Positions 6,736-15,398 of a stretch of DNA of 64,000 nt are shown piece after piece. Both the position numbers and the translations under genes were made by a program. The notes under the pieces were generated by a model that saw only the letters and a program-made list of their open reading frames with translations, was not told where the DNA came from and searched no databases. The stretch lies in the IMG/VR virus record IMGVR_UViG_3300003690_000055, positions 1-64,000 of that record, one strand, 5' to 3'. Positions within the stretch are counted from its first letter, which is position 1; each line of letters opens with the position of its first letter. Origin of the DNA: a virus.

Positions 6736-7743
6736 TTAAATCCTTTCTGGGCTTTCTGAAAATATGATATTAACATCCGTATCTTCTAGATACTTTTTAA
6801 GATATTGTTTCCACGCCTGCTCGTTTCCTGTTTGTATGAAAATGCGATCATCAGTATAGGATCGCAAGTTCCATCTTCCAACTTCTCGTAAGACGTCAAC
6901 TTTGTTAATGATCAAATCAGTAACCCCGTTAATGATGATTGCTTTTCTCAACATTCTTGCGTCAAGCCAATTACATTGTCGTGGGCGCCCAGTTGTAGCG
7001 CCATATTCATCGCCAATCTGTTGTAAAAGATCGAACTCGCGGCCGCTGCCATGGAATTTCTTAGACCCCACATAGGTATCATAAGCCTTCGTAACGCCAA
7101 ATACTCTACGAACTACTTGAGGTGGAATACAATTTAAAAGTGCACTGGCCGTGGTGCAGTGACTTGAAGTTACAAAAGGATAATCTCCCCAGTCAATGTC
7201 CAAACCAAACCCTTGTGCGCCCTCGCAAAGAATCCACGGATCTACTAGCCCACTATAAAACTCATTATACAAGTCGATGAGATAGGGGCTGTTCTTCAAC
7301 TCGGGAACGTCTTGGGCGCGCGTGCCCGTGCGGTCGTACTTATCTCTATAAGCTGGGCCGTTACCTCGTTTGGTTGTGCCGATAGCGCTTTCGCGGCCGT
7401 CTTCTTCTAAATGTGCATTAGTGATAACGTGAGTATTTTCAGCAATGAATACAAGACCAGATGTTTGAACACCATTATCCTCCAGTTCGGCAATCTCTTT
7501 TTTAAACTGCGCCAGATTTACCACGCATCCGGGCCCAATAATAGATCGTATTCCGAAGAATACTCCAGCAGGTATATGATGTGTTACAAACTTCTTGCCC
7601 TTGTGGTAAATGGTGTGGCCTGCGTTACATCCTCCATTAAAACGGAGACAATGGGTATACCCCCCCGATTTGAGTAGGTGGTGAGTTACTTTTCCTTTGC
7701 CCTCGTCACCATAGGACAATCCTATTACTATATCAGCTTTCAT
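6736..7743 (-). CDS. purA: adenylosuccinate synthetase family (PurA / PurZ-like)
   Basis: Protein of 335 residues, the compact size of archaeal PurA and phage PurZ rather than the ~430 of bacterial PurA. Motifs: GLSYGDEGKGK with Asp13, GGCNAGHT, IPAGVF, AIGTTKRGNGPAY, EGAQGFGLDIDWGDYPFVTS, KAYDTYVGS, EYGATTGRPRQCNWLD, and INKVDVL. PurA joins IMP and aspartate using GTP. PurZ acts on dGMP in 2-aminoadenine phages. The catalytic Asp13 is kept here; as I recall, it is Ser in characterised PurZ. This favours PurA-type or a PurZ0-type intermediate chemistry. It overlaps the upstream methyltransferase by 11 bases. Confidence 0.9.
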   Translation of the reverse strand: MKADIVIGLSYGDEGKGKVTHHLLKSGGYTHCLRFNGGCNAGHTIYHKGKKFVTHHIPAGVFFGIRSIIGPGCVVNLAQFKKEIAELEDNGVQTSGLVFIAENTHVITNAHLEEDGRESAIGTTKRGNGPAYRDKYDRTGTRAQDVPELKNSPYLIDLYNEFYSGLVDPWILCEGAQGFGLDIDWGDYPFVTSSHCTTASALLNCIPPQVVRRVFGVTKAYDTYVGSKKFHGSGREFDLLQQIGDEYGATTGRPRQCNWLDARMLRKAIIINGVTDLIINKVDVLREVGRWNLRSYTDDRIFIQTGNEQAWKQYLKKYLEDTDVNIIFSESPERI

Positions 7744-8620
7744 TTAATTCACCTTCAATCCTTTCCATCATTTGCGCGAACATATCTTTTCGAACTTCAC
7801 ATCCCTTAAATCTTCGGCTGGTATTGGCTGCAGCAACAGCAGTTGTGCCAGCCCCTAGGAAAGGATCAATAACGAGATCTCCTTCGTTGGAGTGCTTTTT
7901 AATTAAGGCCTCACACAAGGGCAAACTCTTTTGGGTGGGCATAATGCGCCACTTCCCTCCCTGAATAGGGTAATGGTACAAAGCATTATCATACTTACTG
8001 TTAAAAGTAGGGTTCCCCCCTTTCACTCCCAATAACGCTATCTCCCTACAGTTAGTTAAATAATTGCGGCTGGAGTTGAGAGGCTGTGGGTTTGTTTTTA
8101 TCCATTCGATGATGCGCAGCTGCTTAAAGTTAGCCTGCTCCATTGCTTCTTTCAAGTAAGAGATCTTCCAAATATCAAAGAAGATAATGCACGTGCCCCC
8201 TGGTCGTAGGGTCCGATAAAATTCTTCAACAAACTGCCCCATCTTTTTCATCGTAAATTCTGAGTCCCACTTGCCGTAGTCGGTTGTCACAGCATACTTC
8301 TGACCATAAATCGAACCATACTTAAGATAATTCTTTTTGGCATTTCGCAACGCCGTAACGCGTTGTTTCCCTGGAGAGTATGCGCCCGTCTGTGTCCAGA
8401 GTTTCCACTCCTCCGCAGTCTTGAGGGCGCGCCATTCCTCTTCAGTCTTAAGATTGCCGGCGCTGTTCTTACGATGGGCCACATGATCAACCCACTTATC
8501 CATCCCCGTCGCACGGGAAGTAATATAGGGAGGGTCTGTGAGTACCAAATCAATAGAGTTGCTATAAATTCTTTTAAGGTACTCAAGACCTTCCTTATTT
8601 GCTAACTCCCGAGTGGTCAT
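7733..8620 (-). CDS. DNA methyltransferase, beta-type order (N4-cytosine or N6-adenine)
   Basis: Protein of 295 residues. Catalytic motif IV is TDPPY near residues 28-32. The cofactor motif I (DLVIDPFLGAGTTAVAAA) comes near the C-terminus, giving the beta-class order. Other supporting segments are FYRTLRPGGTCIIFFD and IIEWIKTNPQP. The target base and sequence cannot be read from the protein. It follows the unknown 351-residue gene and the candidate nuclease gene with almost no spacing, which resembles a restriction-modification cassette. Confidence 0.87.
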   Translation of the reverse strand: MTTRELANKEGLEYLKRIYSNSIDLVLTDPPYITSRATGMDKWVDHVAHRKNSAGNLKTEEEWRALKTAEEWKLWTQTGAYSPGKQRVTALRNAKKNYLKYGSIYGQKYAVTTDYGKWDSEFTMKKMGQFVEEFYRTLRPGGTCIIFFDIWKISYLKEAMEQANFKQLRIIEWIKTNPQPLNSSRNYLTNCREIALLGVKGGNPTFNSKYDNALYHYPIQGGKWRIMPTQKSLPLCEALIKKHSNEGDLVIDPFLGAGTTAVAAANTSRRFKGCEVRKDMFAQMMERIEGELNES

Positions 8621-8629
8621 TAAATATTC

Positions 8630-9685
8630 CTAAGCAGACTTAAGGTCGGTGCGCTTGATGACGCGTCGCTTGTTGGTCCACAGCTCAGTAATGCCGTTCT
8701 TATCTGTCGACAATTGCTTCGCAGACTTAACGAAAACATTGCAAGTCTTGCTAAGCAAAGCCACAGTCTGCTTAACAGTAGCGACAACCTCGTCCCTGTC
8801 GGCCTGAACGTCCGTATCTTCCTTATCTTCAGTTCGATCATAAGCAATAAGGACTGTAAAATCAGTATTGGGGCTGTTAAGAATATGCGCTATGAGAGAA
8901 CCATAAAGGTTAGGGTTGAAGCGACCGTTATCGCGCAACACGAAGACTCGCTCATTGCCACTAATGTTCTTGAAGTCCCCCTTGGTACCAGCATAGTTGG
9001 TTGCGCCCGTGTCAACGTAAAGCTTTTGGAGTTCCGAAGCGGTGTGGGTGACGATTCGCGTAGTAAGCTTGCCACTCTTCTTAAGGGTGTCCTTAATGCG
9101 ATTAGAAAACCATTTCCAGGTCTTCCCAGAATTCTTAAACAACTCATCCTTAAAGTACTTCCCACCAACCTTGGCATACTCGCTTAAATCAAGGTTACAA
9201 TCAATAGGAGTGCCGCCGTTAGCTGCCTTAACAATATGATCGAGTCGGCCGCTCTTGATGCGCCTTTCTACAGCGTGCTTCATATCCGCTTCACTACTCT
9301 CCGTCTCACCTAGGTGATCATTCGACTTGTCCTGAAAATCTTCCCACTCGTCCGCGCCGTAGCCAAGAACGTCGTGATGAAAAGTAGATACTAAAACATT
9401 TTGGGTGGGGTCGACGGCATGAGCGCCTTGCTTGCCGCGGCCGCGGGTAACACCATCCTTTACAATCTCCCCATCGGGCAGCGGAATGACACTAATTGGA
9501 ACCTCTTGAACCACGCCACCTAAAAACTGTTGCGTGTAGCGGTTAACCTTGTCCTGTAGATCTCCCTTGACTCGCGCAGTCTGATCAAACTTGATCAGCG
9601 TTGTAGGATCAACCCACTTAAAATATTTTCTAACGATCTGTTCGCCGTACGTATCGAACAGCTCCTGCATTTGTACTCTATTCAT
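8630..9685 (-). CDS. hypothetical protein in candidate restriction-modification cassette
   Basis: Protein of 351 residues without a family I recognise. It is soluble-looking, with a Lys-rich middle and short conserved-looking stretches (HAVDPTQNVLVSTFHHDVLG, NERVFVLRDNGRFNPNLYG, FTVLIAYDRTEDKEDTD). Its ATG overlaps the stop of the upstream nuclease-like gene (TAATG). The methyltransferase follows after 9 bases. Translational coupling suggests the three proteins work together; a specificity or second nuclease subunit is one possibility. Confidence 0.7.
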   Translation of the reverse strand: MNRVQMQELFDTYGEQIVRKYFKWVDPTTLIKFDQTARVKGDLQDKVNRYTQQFLGGVVQEVPISVIPLPDGEIVKDGVTRGRGKQGAHAVDPTQNVLVSTFHHDVLGYGADEWEDFQDKSNDHLGETESSEADMKHAVERRIKSGRLDHIVKAANGGTPIDCNLDLSEYAKVGGKYFKDELFKNSGKTWKWFSNRIKDTLKKSGKLTTRIVTHTASELQKLYVDTGATNYAGTKGDFKNISGNERVFVLRDNGRFNPNLYGSLIAHILNSPNTDFTVLIAYDRTEDKEDTDVQADRDEVVATVKQTVALLSKTCNVFVKSAKQLSTDKNGITELWTNKRRVIKRTDLKSA

Positions 9686-10218
9686 TACTTAATTCTCTTT
9701 CCGTTTTTAATAATTTGAACTCCGCCGTTGTTTTGAATATCTTTCCACGAAACATCGGCGCTGAGTCGTGGGTCCTTATTGTTTAGAACTGTGTCAAACT
9801 TCTTTTCGAGCTTGGGCTTCAGAATATCATATACTTGTTGCCCTGTCAGCCTCCAAGACTCAACTAGTCTACCTTTTTCAAAGCGGTTGAAATAATGCTC
9901 GGGGTACTTCACAATCTTCTCTTCAATGAGGTAACGATTCTGCTCTTCCCTCGTGGGCTGCACTGAGATACCTGTGTACGCCCCCTTGCAATTCGGACCA
10001 ATAGTAGATTTATATTCTACCTCTTCTCCCTTTTCATTGAAGGCATCGGCGCCCGAATAGTCAGTTGCAACCTCATGATCAAGAGCAATGGCCGCAAGGA
10101 TCTCCTTGCTGCGTGCGTAACTAAAGGGGTCGCCCCAGTTTTGCTCTTCACTGATCTGTGCCATTTTTTCGAAAAGATATCTGTATTCTTGTTCGGGTCT
10201 CATTTGTGTGTTATTCAT
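9685..10218 (-). CDS. candidate PD-(D/E)XK restriction endonuclease-like protein
   Basis: Protein of 177 residues. Residues near 45-70 read GADAFNEKGEEVEYKST, an Asp followed by E-Y-K at the spacing of a PD-(D/E)XK nuclease core, with an upstream helix SKEILAAIALDHEVAT. The rest is charged and ends in a basic tail. A strong sigma70-type promoter lies directly upstream, and the gene is the first of an operon with an unknown protein and a DNA methyltransferase. That context supports a nuclease paired with modification. The nuclease call rests on motif reading only. Confidence 0.7.
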   Translation of the reverse strand: MNNTQMRPEQEYRYLFEKMAQISEEQNWGDPFSYARSKEILAAIALDHEVATDYSGADAFNEKGEEVEYKSTIGPNCKGAYTGISVQPTREEQNRYLIEEKIVKYPEHYFNRFEKGRLVESWRLTGQQVYDILKPKLEKKFDTVLNNKDPRLSADVSWKDIQNNGGVQIIKNGKRIK

Positions 10219-10224
10219 ATCCTT

Positions 10225-10253
10225 ATAATATCACTTTCTTTGGTGGGTGTCAA
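10225..10253 (-). promoter_or_regulatory. sigma70-type promoter TTGACA-N17-TATTAT
   Basis: Minus-strand -35 TTGACA (10248-10253), 17-base spacer, -10 TATTAT (10225-10230). It drives the nuclease-like, unknown and methyltransferase genes, and possibly purA and the genes beyond. The -10 box is only 6 bases from the ATG at 10218, so the leader would be very short or absent. Confidence 0.8.
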
Positions 10254-10267
10254 CCCAATAATCTTAA

Positions 10268-10453
10268 CTAATCTTTTTTTAGCATCCGAGGGCGGCCATC
10301 GGGGCCCCCCACCACCACCTGTACGTTGGCGGCGGTGCCGCCCTTCCTCTGGGCGCGCAGACTCTTTATCACACCGCGCATATGTTTAATCATATTTTGG
10401 TATGCCTTGATTTGTTCATCGATTATTTTTTTTTCTTCTTTAGTCAGTGCCAT
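10268..10453 (-). CDS. small basic hypothetical protein
   Basis: Protein of 61 residues: a charged helical N-terminal half (KEEKKIIDEQIKAYQNMI) and a Gly-rich tail with VQVVVGGPDGRPRM. It begins 3 bases after the DnaE stop and has no clear Shine-Dalgarno, so it probably depends on coupling to dnaE. Function unknown. Confidence 0.5.
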   Translation of the reverse strand: MALTKEEKKIIDEQIKAYQNMIKHMRGVIKSLRAQRKGGTAANVQVVVGGPDGRPRMLKKD

Positions 10454-10456
10454 TGG

Positions 10457-13400
10457 TCAGCCTAGTAGTCTCAAATTTCTTCTAATAGATCTCGTTGAAA
10501 ATCCCCACGCTGGATCAAAATCTAGCCTGCCCATGTAGGGACGGTTCAGATGAATTCTATCCTTACCCTCTACTATACCCCAACAGCGGAACTTTGTCAA
10601 CACCGAATTGGAATCAATTACGGCCACAATCCAATACGGTTTCCCATGCTTTGTTTTCTTTTTGATAACTTCGCGCGGAATGAACCACACAAGCCCAAGT
10701 TCCGGGTCATAATCCGAAACCGGCGGCACGTAGTAGTTATTCAATCTCTGTCTGACATCCTCAGTCATTACCAGATGCATCGGGAATATCCCAGTAAGCG
10801 TTGTGAGATTATCAATCTCTTCTTCGTTGGTGAAATCGCCTTCGTCCTTATAGTTCTCTATGTTCTCAAGGAACTTCTTCTTGCTATAGACGCGATCAAC
10901 TGCCACAGCAGACCAGAAGTGCTTACGTCCAGTGAACCTCTCATCGATTAGTTTATTCAACGCCCCCGAACGAACGAGTACGTCCAAGGCCTTCTTATTC
11001 AACTTTGAATATATAATATCCTCGTGGAAGAGAAACTCCTCAATATCATTGAACGGCCGGTTATTAACAATTTGTTCGATTGCTGCATCCCCCAAGCCCT
11101 TTAACGAACTGAGGGGTTGCACCAATTTCTTTTCGTCATCGGGGTCAATCTCCCACACAAACGACGACGTATTGATATCGGCCTCCACAATCTCAAAGCC
11201 GTTCGACTTCGCAATGTTGATAGCTTTCTCCTTGCGCTTCTCCGGCTCCTTATCAAGGAACGACGCCATCCACTCAACTGGATAGTAGTTGTAGAGCCAC
11301 GCACACTGGAACGAGATTGCTGAGTATGATACTGCATGCGACTTATTGAAACCGTAGCCAGAAAAGTATTCGAACCTCTCCCACATGTCCTCGGCTTCGC
11401 TGTGACGAATACCCTTCTCGATGCATCCGTCGATAAACTTGGTGCGAAGCGCTTTCTTCACTCTCGCTTCCTTCCCCGTTCCCTTCTTGGTAAGCACCTT
11501 CCTTAGCAAGTTTCCCTCATCTAGGGTAAGTCCCTTCCCTAACTTGTGAGCAAGGAGGGCAATCTGTTCTTGGAAGATAAGGAACCCGTAGGTTTCTTTG
11601 GTGACCTCCTTAACATGCTCATTGATATAATCAATATCCCCCGCGTTTGCCTTGGCTTGAATGTATTGCTCGTGCACATTGGCCGACAATGGGCCCGGTC
11701 GATAGATCGATGTGATGGCCGAGATATCAATCAAAGACTTCGGCTTTGCGTTCGCACAGAATTCTTGTGCCCGTTGCTCTGTGAATTGAAAAATTCCCGC
11801 GAAATTACCCCTCTGGAAAATGTTCTTATACACGCTTTGATCATTAAAATCAATCTTGTCTGGATGGAGGAAGTCGTTATAAAATGCTTTTATATCTTCA
11901 AACGTCGGGTCGGCGAGCCCCCCGTGCCGCTTCAAGATATGACGAATTGCCCCCTCAATCATGCGAAGCGTAGACAAGCCCAACAGATCAAACTTAATGA
12001 ATCCGAGTGGTTCCAGGTGCCGAAGATGTTGTCCTTCCGCCCACGGAGACTGCCGGACGCCTCCCGAAGTGATGATGGGCATGTGCTCATTTAGGTCGTC
12101 AGCAATCAAGACGCCTCCAGCGTGACGAGAGCAGGAGCGAACCTGTCCCACCAACGCTTCAACGTGTGTTTTAATATGCGGATACTTTACTAGGTAGCCG
12201 CGCAAGGAGGGAGACAGTTCCATAACCTCTTCCCACGTCGGTGCGTAGACACCGGCCTTGATACCATGTAGCTGCTTTGCTGCTGGTGTTGCTTCCGCAA
12301 TCATAGAAGAAGTAACTCTATTAACTTCTCCGAATTCTACGCCATAGAACTTTGAGATATCCTTGATTAGAGACTTAAGCTGAAGGGTGTTCCAATTTGA
12401 AATTGGAATAACCGAGTTCTTGCCCCAATCCTCCATGAGCATTTCCTTAAGTTGCATGGGCTCTGCAACATCATAATCAATATCCGGATAGTCCGTTGCA
12501 TCCTTCCGAAGGAACCTCTCGAAGAGAAGGCCATACTTGATGGGGTCAATCTGCGTGATGCCCAAAACATATGCAGTCAGAGATCCTGCCGCAGACCCTC
12601 GGCCTGGACCAGTCAGCTGAACCTCGTTCGCCTTGTCGGCGATCGCCTTCATTGTCAAGAAGTACTTGCTGAAACCACGATCTTCAATAACATCAAGCTC
12701 CATTTGAAGCCGTGTGGTATACTCTTCATTCTCGTGAAGTCCACGGTGACGTAGCCCTTCCAAAGCATAGTTGACTAGGGCTTCCGCATCTGTGAAACCC
12801 GCTGGTACTACAAAGTCTGGTAACTTTACAGCTGTATTGGGCGTGAAGTCTTCAATTCTATTGAACGCAATGTGGTGTGTCTCAGTAATAGACTTCATCA
12901 CTAAGTCATCATCATACTCTTGCTCTGCAATCTTAGAATACTCTTTGTACGAATGCCACATCTGATTACCGTTCTTCGGGAATAGCTCATAACCAATTTC
13001 TTCAACGCCGGCAGGAAGTTCCGTATTATCTTCAGCCCACGCGGGGGTTCCCTTGCCGAGCCATCCAAGACGCTTGTAGAGTTCTCGATCCTTCCACGCC
13101 TCCCGATTGGGATAGTGACTATCTGCAGTTGAAATCAAAGGAATGCCAAACTCCCTGTGCATTTCAATAATAAATTGGTTTAGTTCATGTTGCTCTGGGA
13201 TCTGATTCCATTGGAGTTCCCCGTACCAACGATCCCCGAACACCTCCACAAAGCGACGTGTCGTTTCCCTCATCGCTTCCCTCACGGCGTCGGGGCCTTG
13301 TTCTCGGTTAGCCCAGTAGTTTCCCGCATAGGGGCCACCCAAACACGCAGACGCAGCGATGACTCCCTCGGAGTGTCGGTCAAGCATATCATAATCTACG

Positions 13401-13894
13401 CGAGGGTAACGATAGAAATTCTCTTCCTTATAGGATTCAGAAACAAGCTTGAATAAGTTATTCAGCCCTGTTTGGTTCTGTGCCAACAGGATCAAATGGC
13501 GACGGCGGCGAATAAGATTACTCATCGCCTTTTTGCTCGCGTCCTCATCTTCAATAGAAGCGCCGACGGCATTACCCTTGGCTAACCCTCGCGCTACCTT
13601 TACATCCTTTTTAGCCTCTTCATACTCTTCGCGCCACTCTTCAATAGACGGCAAAAAATATGCCTCCACCCCGTAAATTGGCTTGAATTCCTTTCCCTCA
13701 GACTTCATCTTCTGCCAGTGTAAAAACTGGTGTGAAAAGCCATTCATATTCCCGTGGTCCGTCAAGGCGAGAGCTTCGCCTCCGTTCTCATAGCAAAAAT
13801 CCATATGCTCATCCGGATACCCAATAGCATCGAAGATTGAGCCTGCCACGCTGTGGGCGTGTAGCCCTACGAAAGGAATCTTTTTATCTGTCAT
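10457..13894 (-). CDS. dnaE: DNA polymerase III alpha subunit (family C replicative polymerase)
   Basis: Full-length DnaE-type polymerase, 1145 residues. It begins with a PHP domain (FVGLHAHSVAGS, His12 and His14; ALTDHGNM). The catalytic palm contains GPGRGSAAGSL, YPDIDYDV with Asp471 and Asp473, and GFIKFDLLGLSTL with Asp about 636. ISAITSIYRPGPL and GYGFNKSHAVSYS are fingers-region signatures. It replaces the family B gp43 polymerase normal in T4-like phages. The ATG overlaps the upstream nucleotidyltransferase-like stop as ATGA. No separate beta clamp or epsilon exonuclease gene is seen in the window. Confidence 0.95.
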   Translation of the reverse strand: MTDKKIPFVGLHAHSVAGSIFDAIGYPDEHMDFCYENGGEALALTDHGNMNGFSHQFLHWQKMKSEGKEFKPIYGVEAYFLPSIEEWREEYEEAKKDVKVARGLAKGNAVGASIEDEDASKKAMSNLIRRRRHLILLAQNQTGLNNLFKLVSESYKEENFYRYPRVDYDMLDRHSEGVIAASACLGGPYAGNYWANREQGPDAVREAMRETTRRFVEVFGDRWYGELQWNQIPEQHELNQFIIEMHREFGIPLISTADSHYPNREAWKDRELYKRLGWLGKGTPAWAEDNTELPAGVEEIGYELFPKNGNQMWHSYKEYSKIAEQEYDDDLVMKSITETHHIAFNRIEDFTPNTAVKLPDFVVPAGFTDAEALVNYALEGLRHRGLHENEEYTTRLQMELDVIEDRGFSKYFLTMKAIADKANEVQLTGPGRGSAAGSLTAYVLGITQIDPIKYGLLFERFLRKDATDYPDIDYDVAEPMQLKEMLMEDWGKNSVIPISNWNTLQLKSLIKDISKFYGVEFGEVNRVTSSMIAEATPAAKQLHGIKAGVYAPTWEEVMELSPSLRGYLVKYPHIKTHVEALVGQVRSCSRHAGGVLIADDLNEHMPIITSGGVRQSPWAEGQHLRHLEPLGFIKFDLLGLSTLRMIEGAIRHILKRHGGLADPTFEDIKAFYNDFLHPDKIDFNDQSVYKNIFQRGNFAGIFQFTEQRAQEFCANAKPKSLIDISAITSIYRPGPLSANVHEQYIQAKANAGDIDYINEHVKEVTKETYGFLIFQEQIALLAHKLGKGLTLDEGNLLRKVLTKKGTGKEARVKKALRTKFIDGCIEKGIRHSEAEDMWERFEYFSGYGFNKSHAVSYSAISFQCAWLYNYYPVEWMASFLDKEPEKRKEKAINIAKSNGFEIVEADINTSSFVWEIDPDDEKKLVQPLSSLKGLGDAAIEQIVNNRPFNDIEEFLFHEDIIYSKLNKKALDVLVRSGALNKLIDERFTGRKHFWSAVAVDRVYSKKKFLENIENYKDEGDFTNEEEIDNLTTLTGIFPMHLVMTEDVRQRLNNYYVPPVSDYDPELGLVWFIPREVIKKKTKHGKPYWIVAVIDSNSVLTKFRCWGIVEGKDRIHLNRPYMGRLDFDPAWGFSTRSIRRNLRLLG

Positions 13895-14742
13895 TTACTT
13901 CTCCCTCTATACATAGTTTTGGTTCCAGGACGCTTGGTCCTTTTTCCTAGATCCGATGATATAAATTTAACATATTCAGCCCACGTTGTCAAGTCATAAA
14001 ACTCCTTAATTTCTAATTCATAGCCTTCGGGGCCATCACCAAAAACATCTTCCAATGAAAAGCTGAGAGATTTGCGTCTTTCCTCGGGGGGAAGCTTCTC
14101 ACTTGGCATTTCGCCCGGTGGAGGGAGTTTATATAAAGCTGCGTTTGTGGTTATCGTTCTTTTCGCTCGGCGCCACTCTTCGGCTTCCAAGACGAAACTA
14201 ATGGGCGCGCCATCTTTAACCGTTTTTCCGTTATGTGAAAAATAAAATGGCACATTCTTTTTAAGAGTTGATTTATACTTATACACTTCCCTAGGGTCAA
14301 GGACACCCATAGGGAACGACACATAATATTGATCAGGCTCGATCCAGCGACCCATTTTAATCATAACCCAATAGGCAACGTTAATTCCGTAAATTATTGA
14401 CCAAGAATAACAATCTACTTTGTCTCTGTGCCTAGGATGAATCGGAACATAGTAAATTGGGACTTCTTTGTGCTTTTCATTACCAAATCGAATATATGTA
14501 CCACGATCAATGCTCTCAACATCGGTGGCCCATTCGCCAATTCTATGTTTAATAAGAGGGGCTATATCATCATTGGCAACAATCCAAATAGACGAACAGC
14601 CAGTGTGTAAACACTCATAGATGGTTGCCTCAATAGCTGTATAATTGGGCCCCACCGGGATCAAAGAGGAGTCCCATTCCATACCGAATTCTGTATTCAT
14701 GCCTGCCACCGGAATGATTGCGGGCATATTCAATTTACTCAT
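13891..14742 (-). CDS. nucleotidyltransferase-like protein (NTP-transferase fold)
   Basis: Protein of 283 residues. The N-terminus reads MPAIIPVAGMNTEFGMEWDS then SLIPVGPNYTAIEATIYECL and CSSIWIVANDDIAPLI, the layout of sugar-phosphate nucleotidyltransferases. The usual Gly-rich GxGTR/K loop is replaced by AGMNTEFG, so the catalytic ability is doubtful. The middle has YVPIHPRHRDKVDCYSW. The C-terminus is charged and unrelated to anything I recognise. It is coupled to dnaE by ATGA and to the upstream gene by ATGAGTAA. Role unknown. Confidence 0.7.
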   Translation of the reverse strand: MSKLNMPAIIPVAGMNTEFGMEWDSSLIPVGPNYTAIEATIYECLHTGCSSIWIVANDDIAPLIKHRIGEWATDVESIDRGTYIRFGNEKHKEVPIYYVPIHPRHRDKVDCYSWSIIYGINVAYWVMIKMGRWIEPDQYYVSFPMGVLDPREVYKYKSTLKKNVPFYFSHNGKTVKDGAPISFVLEAEEWRRAKRTITTNAALYKLPPPGEMPSEKLPPEERRKSLSFSLEDVFGDGPEGYELEIKEFYDLTTWAEYVKFISSDLGKRTKRPGTKTMYRGRSK

Positions 14743-15184
14743 GCAGGACTATCCGTTTATCCAGAGGCCCAACCACATTAAACGAAAATTCGTTTTTCGC
14801 CGAGTGTCTGAGGGAGTGACGCAACTTAAGGCTACGGCCGTTAGGTTGTTTAATGTTCCTATCGCGTAATTTACGTTCCACCAGGAGGCGCACCACCGTT
14901 TCAGAAAAATCAAAATTCCGAACGTCCCCATCACACACTACACTCTTAGTTATAATATCTTTAAAATCCCCTCCAGTATTGCGATCAATTCTGTTGGACA
15001 CTACAAACTTTATAACCTTGAGGAAGCTATCGTGGAGAAAAATACTCAGATCCACCCCCAACCTGGATCCCTGCACCACATCAAACATGTCATGAACTAT
15101 ATGATTTTCAACAACTTCTTCCACATTTAAATTGGTAAAGTTATCTACGTCAAAAAGATGAAGTTCTTTAAACTCCAGAAGCAC
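14735..15184 (-). CDS. conserved phage hypothetical protein, C-terminal portion
   Basis: Protein of 149 residues from a GTG at 15184 preceded by GAGGGG. Distinctive stretches are SNRIDRNTGGDFKDIITKSV, FDFSETVVRLLVERKL and RSLKLRHSLRHSAKNEFSF. From memory of related phage proteins, this looks like the C-terminal part of a ~250-residue family whose N-terminal part (DNVVVGWREEAVSFAREHG) is encoded just upstream in another frame (15145-15363). Either the gene is split and translated separately, or it has suffered a deletion and frame change. Function unknown. Confidence 0.6.
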   Translation of the reverse strand: MLLEFKELHLFDVDNFTNLNVEEVVENHIVHDMFDVVQGSRLGVDLSIFLHDSFLKVIKFVVSNRIDRNTGGDFKDIITKSVVCDGDVRNFDFSETVVRLLVERKLRDRNIKQPNGRSLKLRHSLRHSAKNEFSFNVVGPLDKRIVLHE

Positions 15185-15363
15185 CTAATCCCCTCATACC
15201 ATCTGTGCTTCACATCTTGGTATCCCACAAAGTAATGAAAGGGCCGCTGCTCGCTATTGACAATCAGAGGATAGCCGTGCTCTCGCGCAAACGAAACCGC
15301 CTCCTCTCGCCAGCCCACCACAACGTTGTCCAAGGTATATTTAAGAGGAGGCAAGTCCATCAT
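15145..15363 (-). CDS. conserved phage hypothetical protein, N-terminal portion
   Basis: Protein of 72 residues, with TLDNVVVGWREEAVSFAREH then GYPLIVNSEQRPFHYF near the N-terminus. This is a pattern I associate with longer phage proteins of unknown function. It overlaps the next ORF by 40 bases in another frame, and the last ~15 residues look out of frame. Its ATG lies 7 bases from a perfect -10 box, so the transcript may be leaderless, starting at or next to the ATG (ATG ATG GAC). Confidence 0.55.
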   Translation of the reverse strand: MMDLPPLKYTLDNVVVGWREEAVSFAREHGYPLIVNSEQRPFHYFVGYQDVKHRWYEGIRCFWSLKNFIFLT

Positions 15364-15369
15364 AGTGCT

Positions 15370-15398
15370 ATTATAGCACCGACGAATAACTAGGTCAA
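15370..15398 (-). promoter_or_regulatory. sigma70-type promoter TTGACC-N17-TATAAT
   Basis: Minus-strand -35 TTGACC (15393-15398), 17-base spacer, consensus -10 TATAAT (15370-15375). It overlaps the end of the GroES-like gene and directs transcription of the 15145-15363 gene, the nucleotidyltransferase-like gene and dnaE. Confidence 0.82.

Noticed and set aside
6736-7743. Calling the PurA homologue a definite PurZ and the genome a Z-genome
   Set aside because: The retained Asp13 in GDEGKGK and the absence of a DatZ-like gene in the window leave this unproven, so it is reported only as a hypothesis.
11546-12094. 182-residue plus-strand ORF opposite dnaE
   Set aside because: It lies wholly antisense to conserved polymerase motifs and has no start signal.
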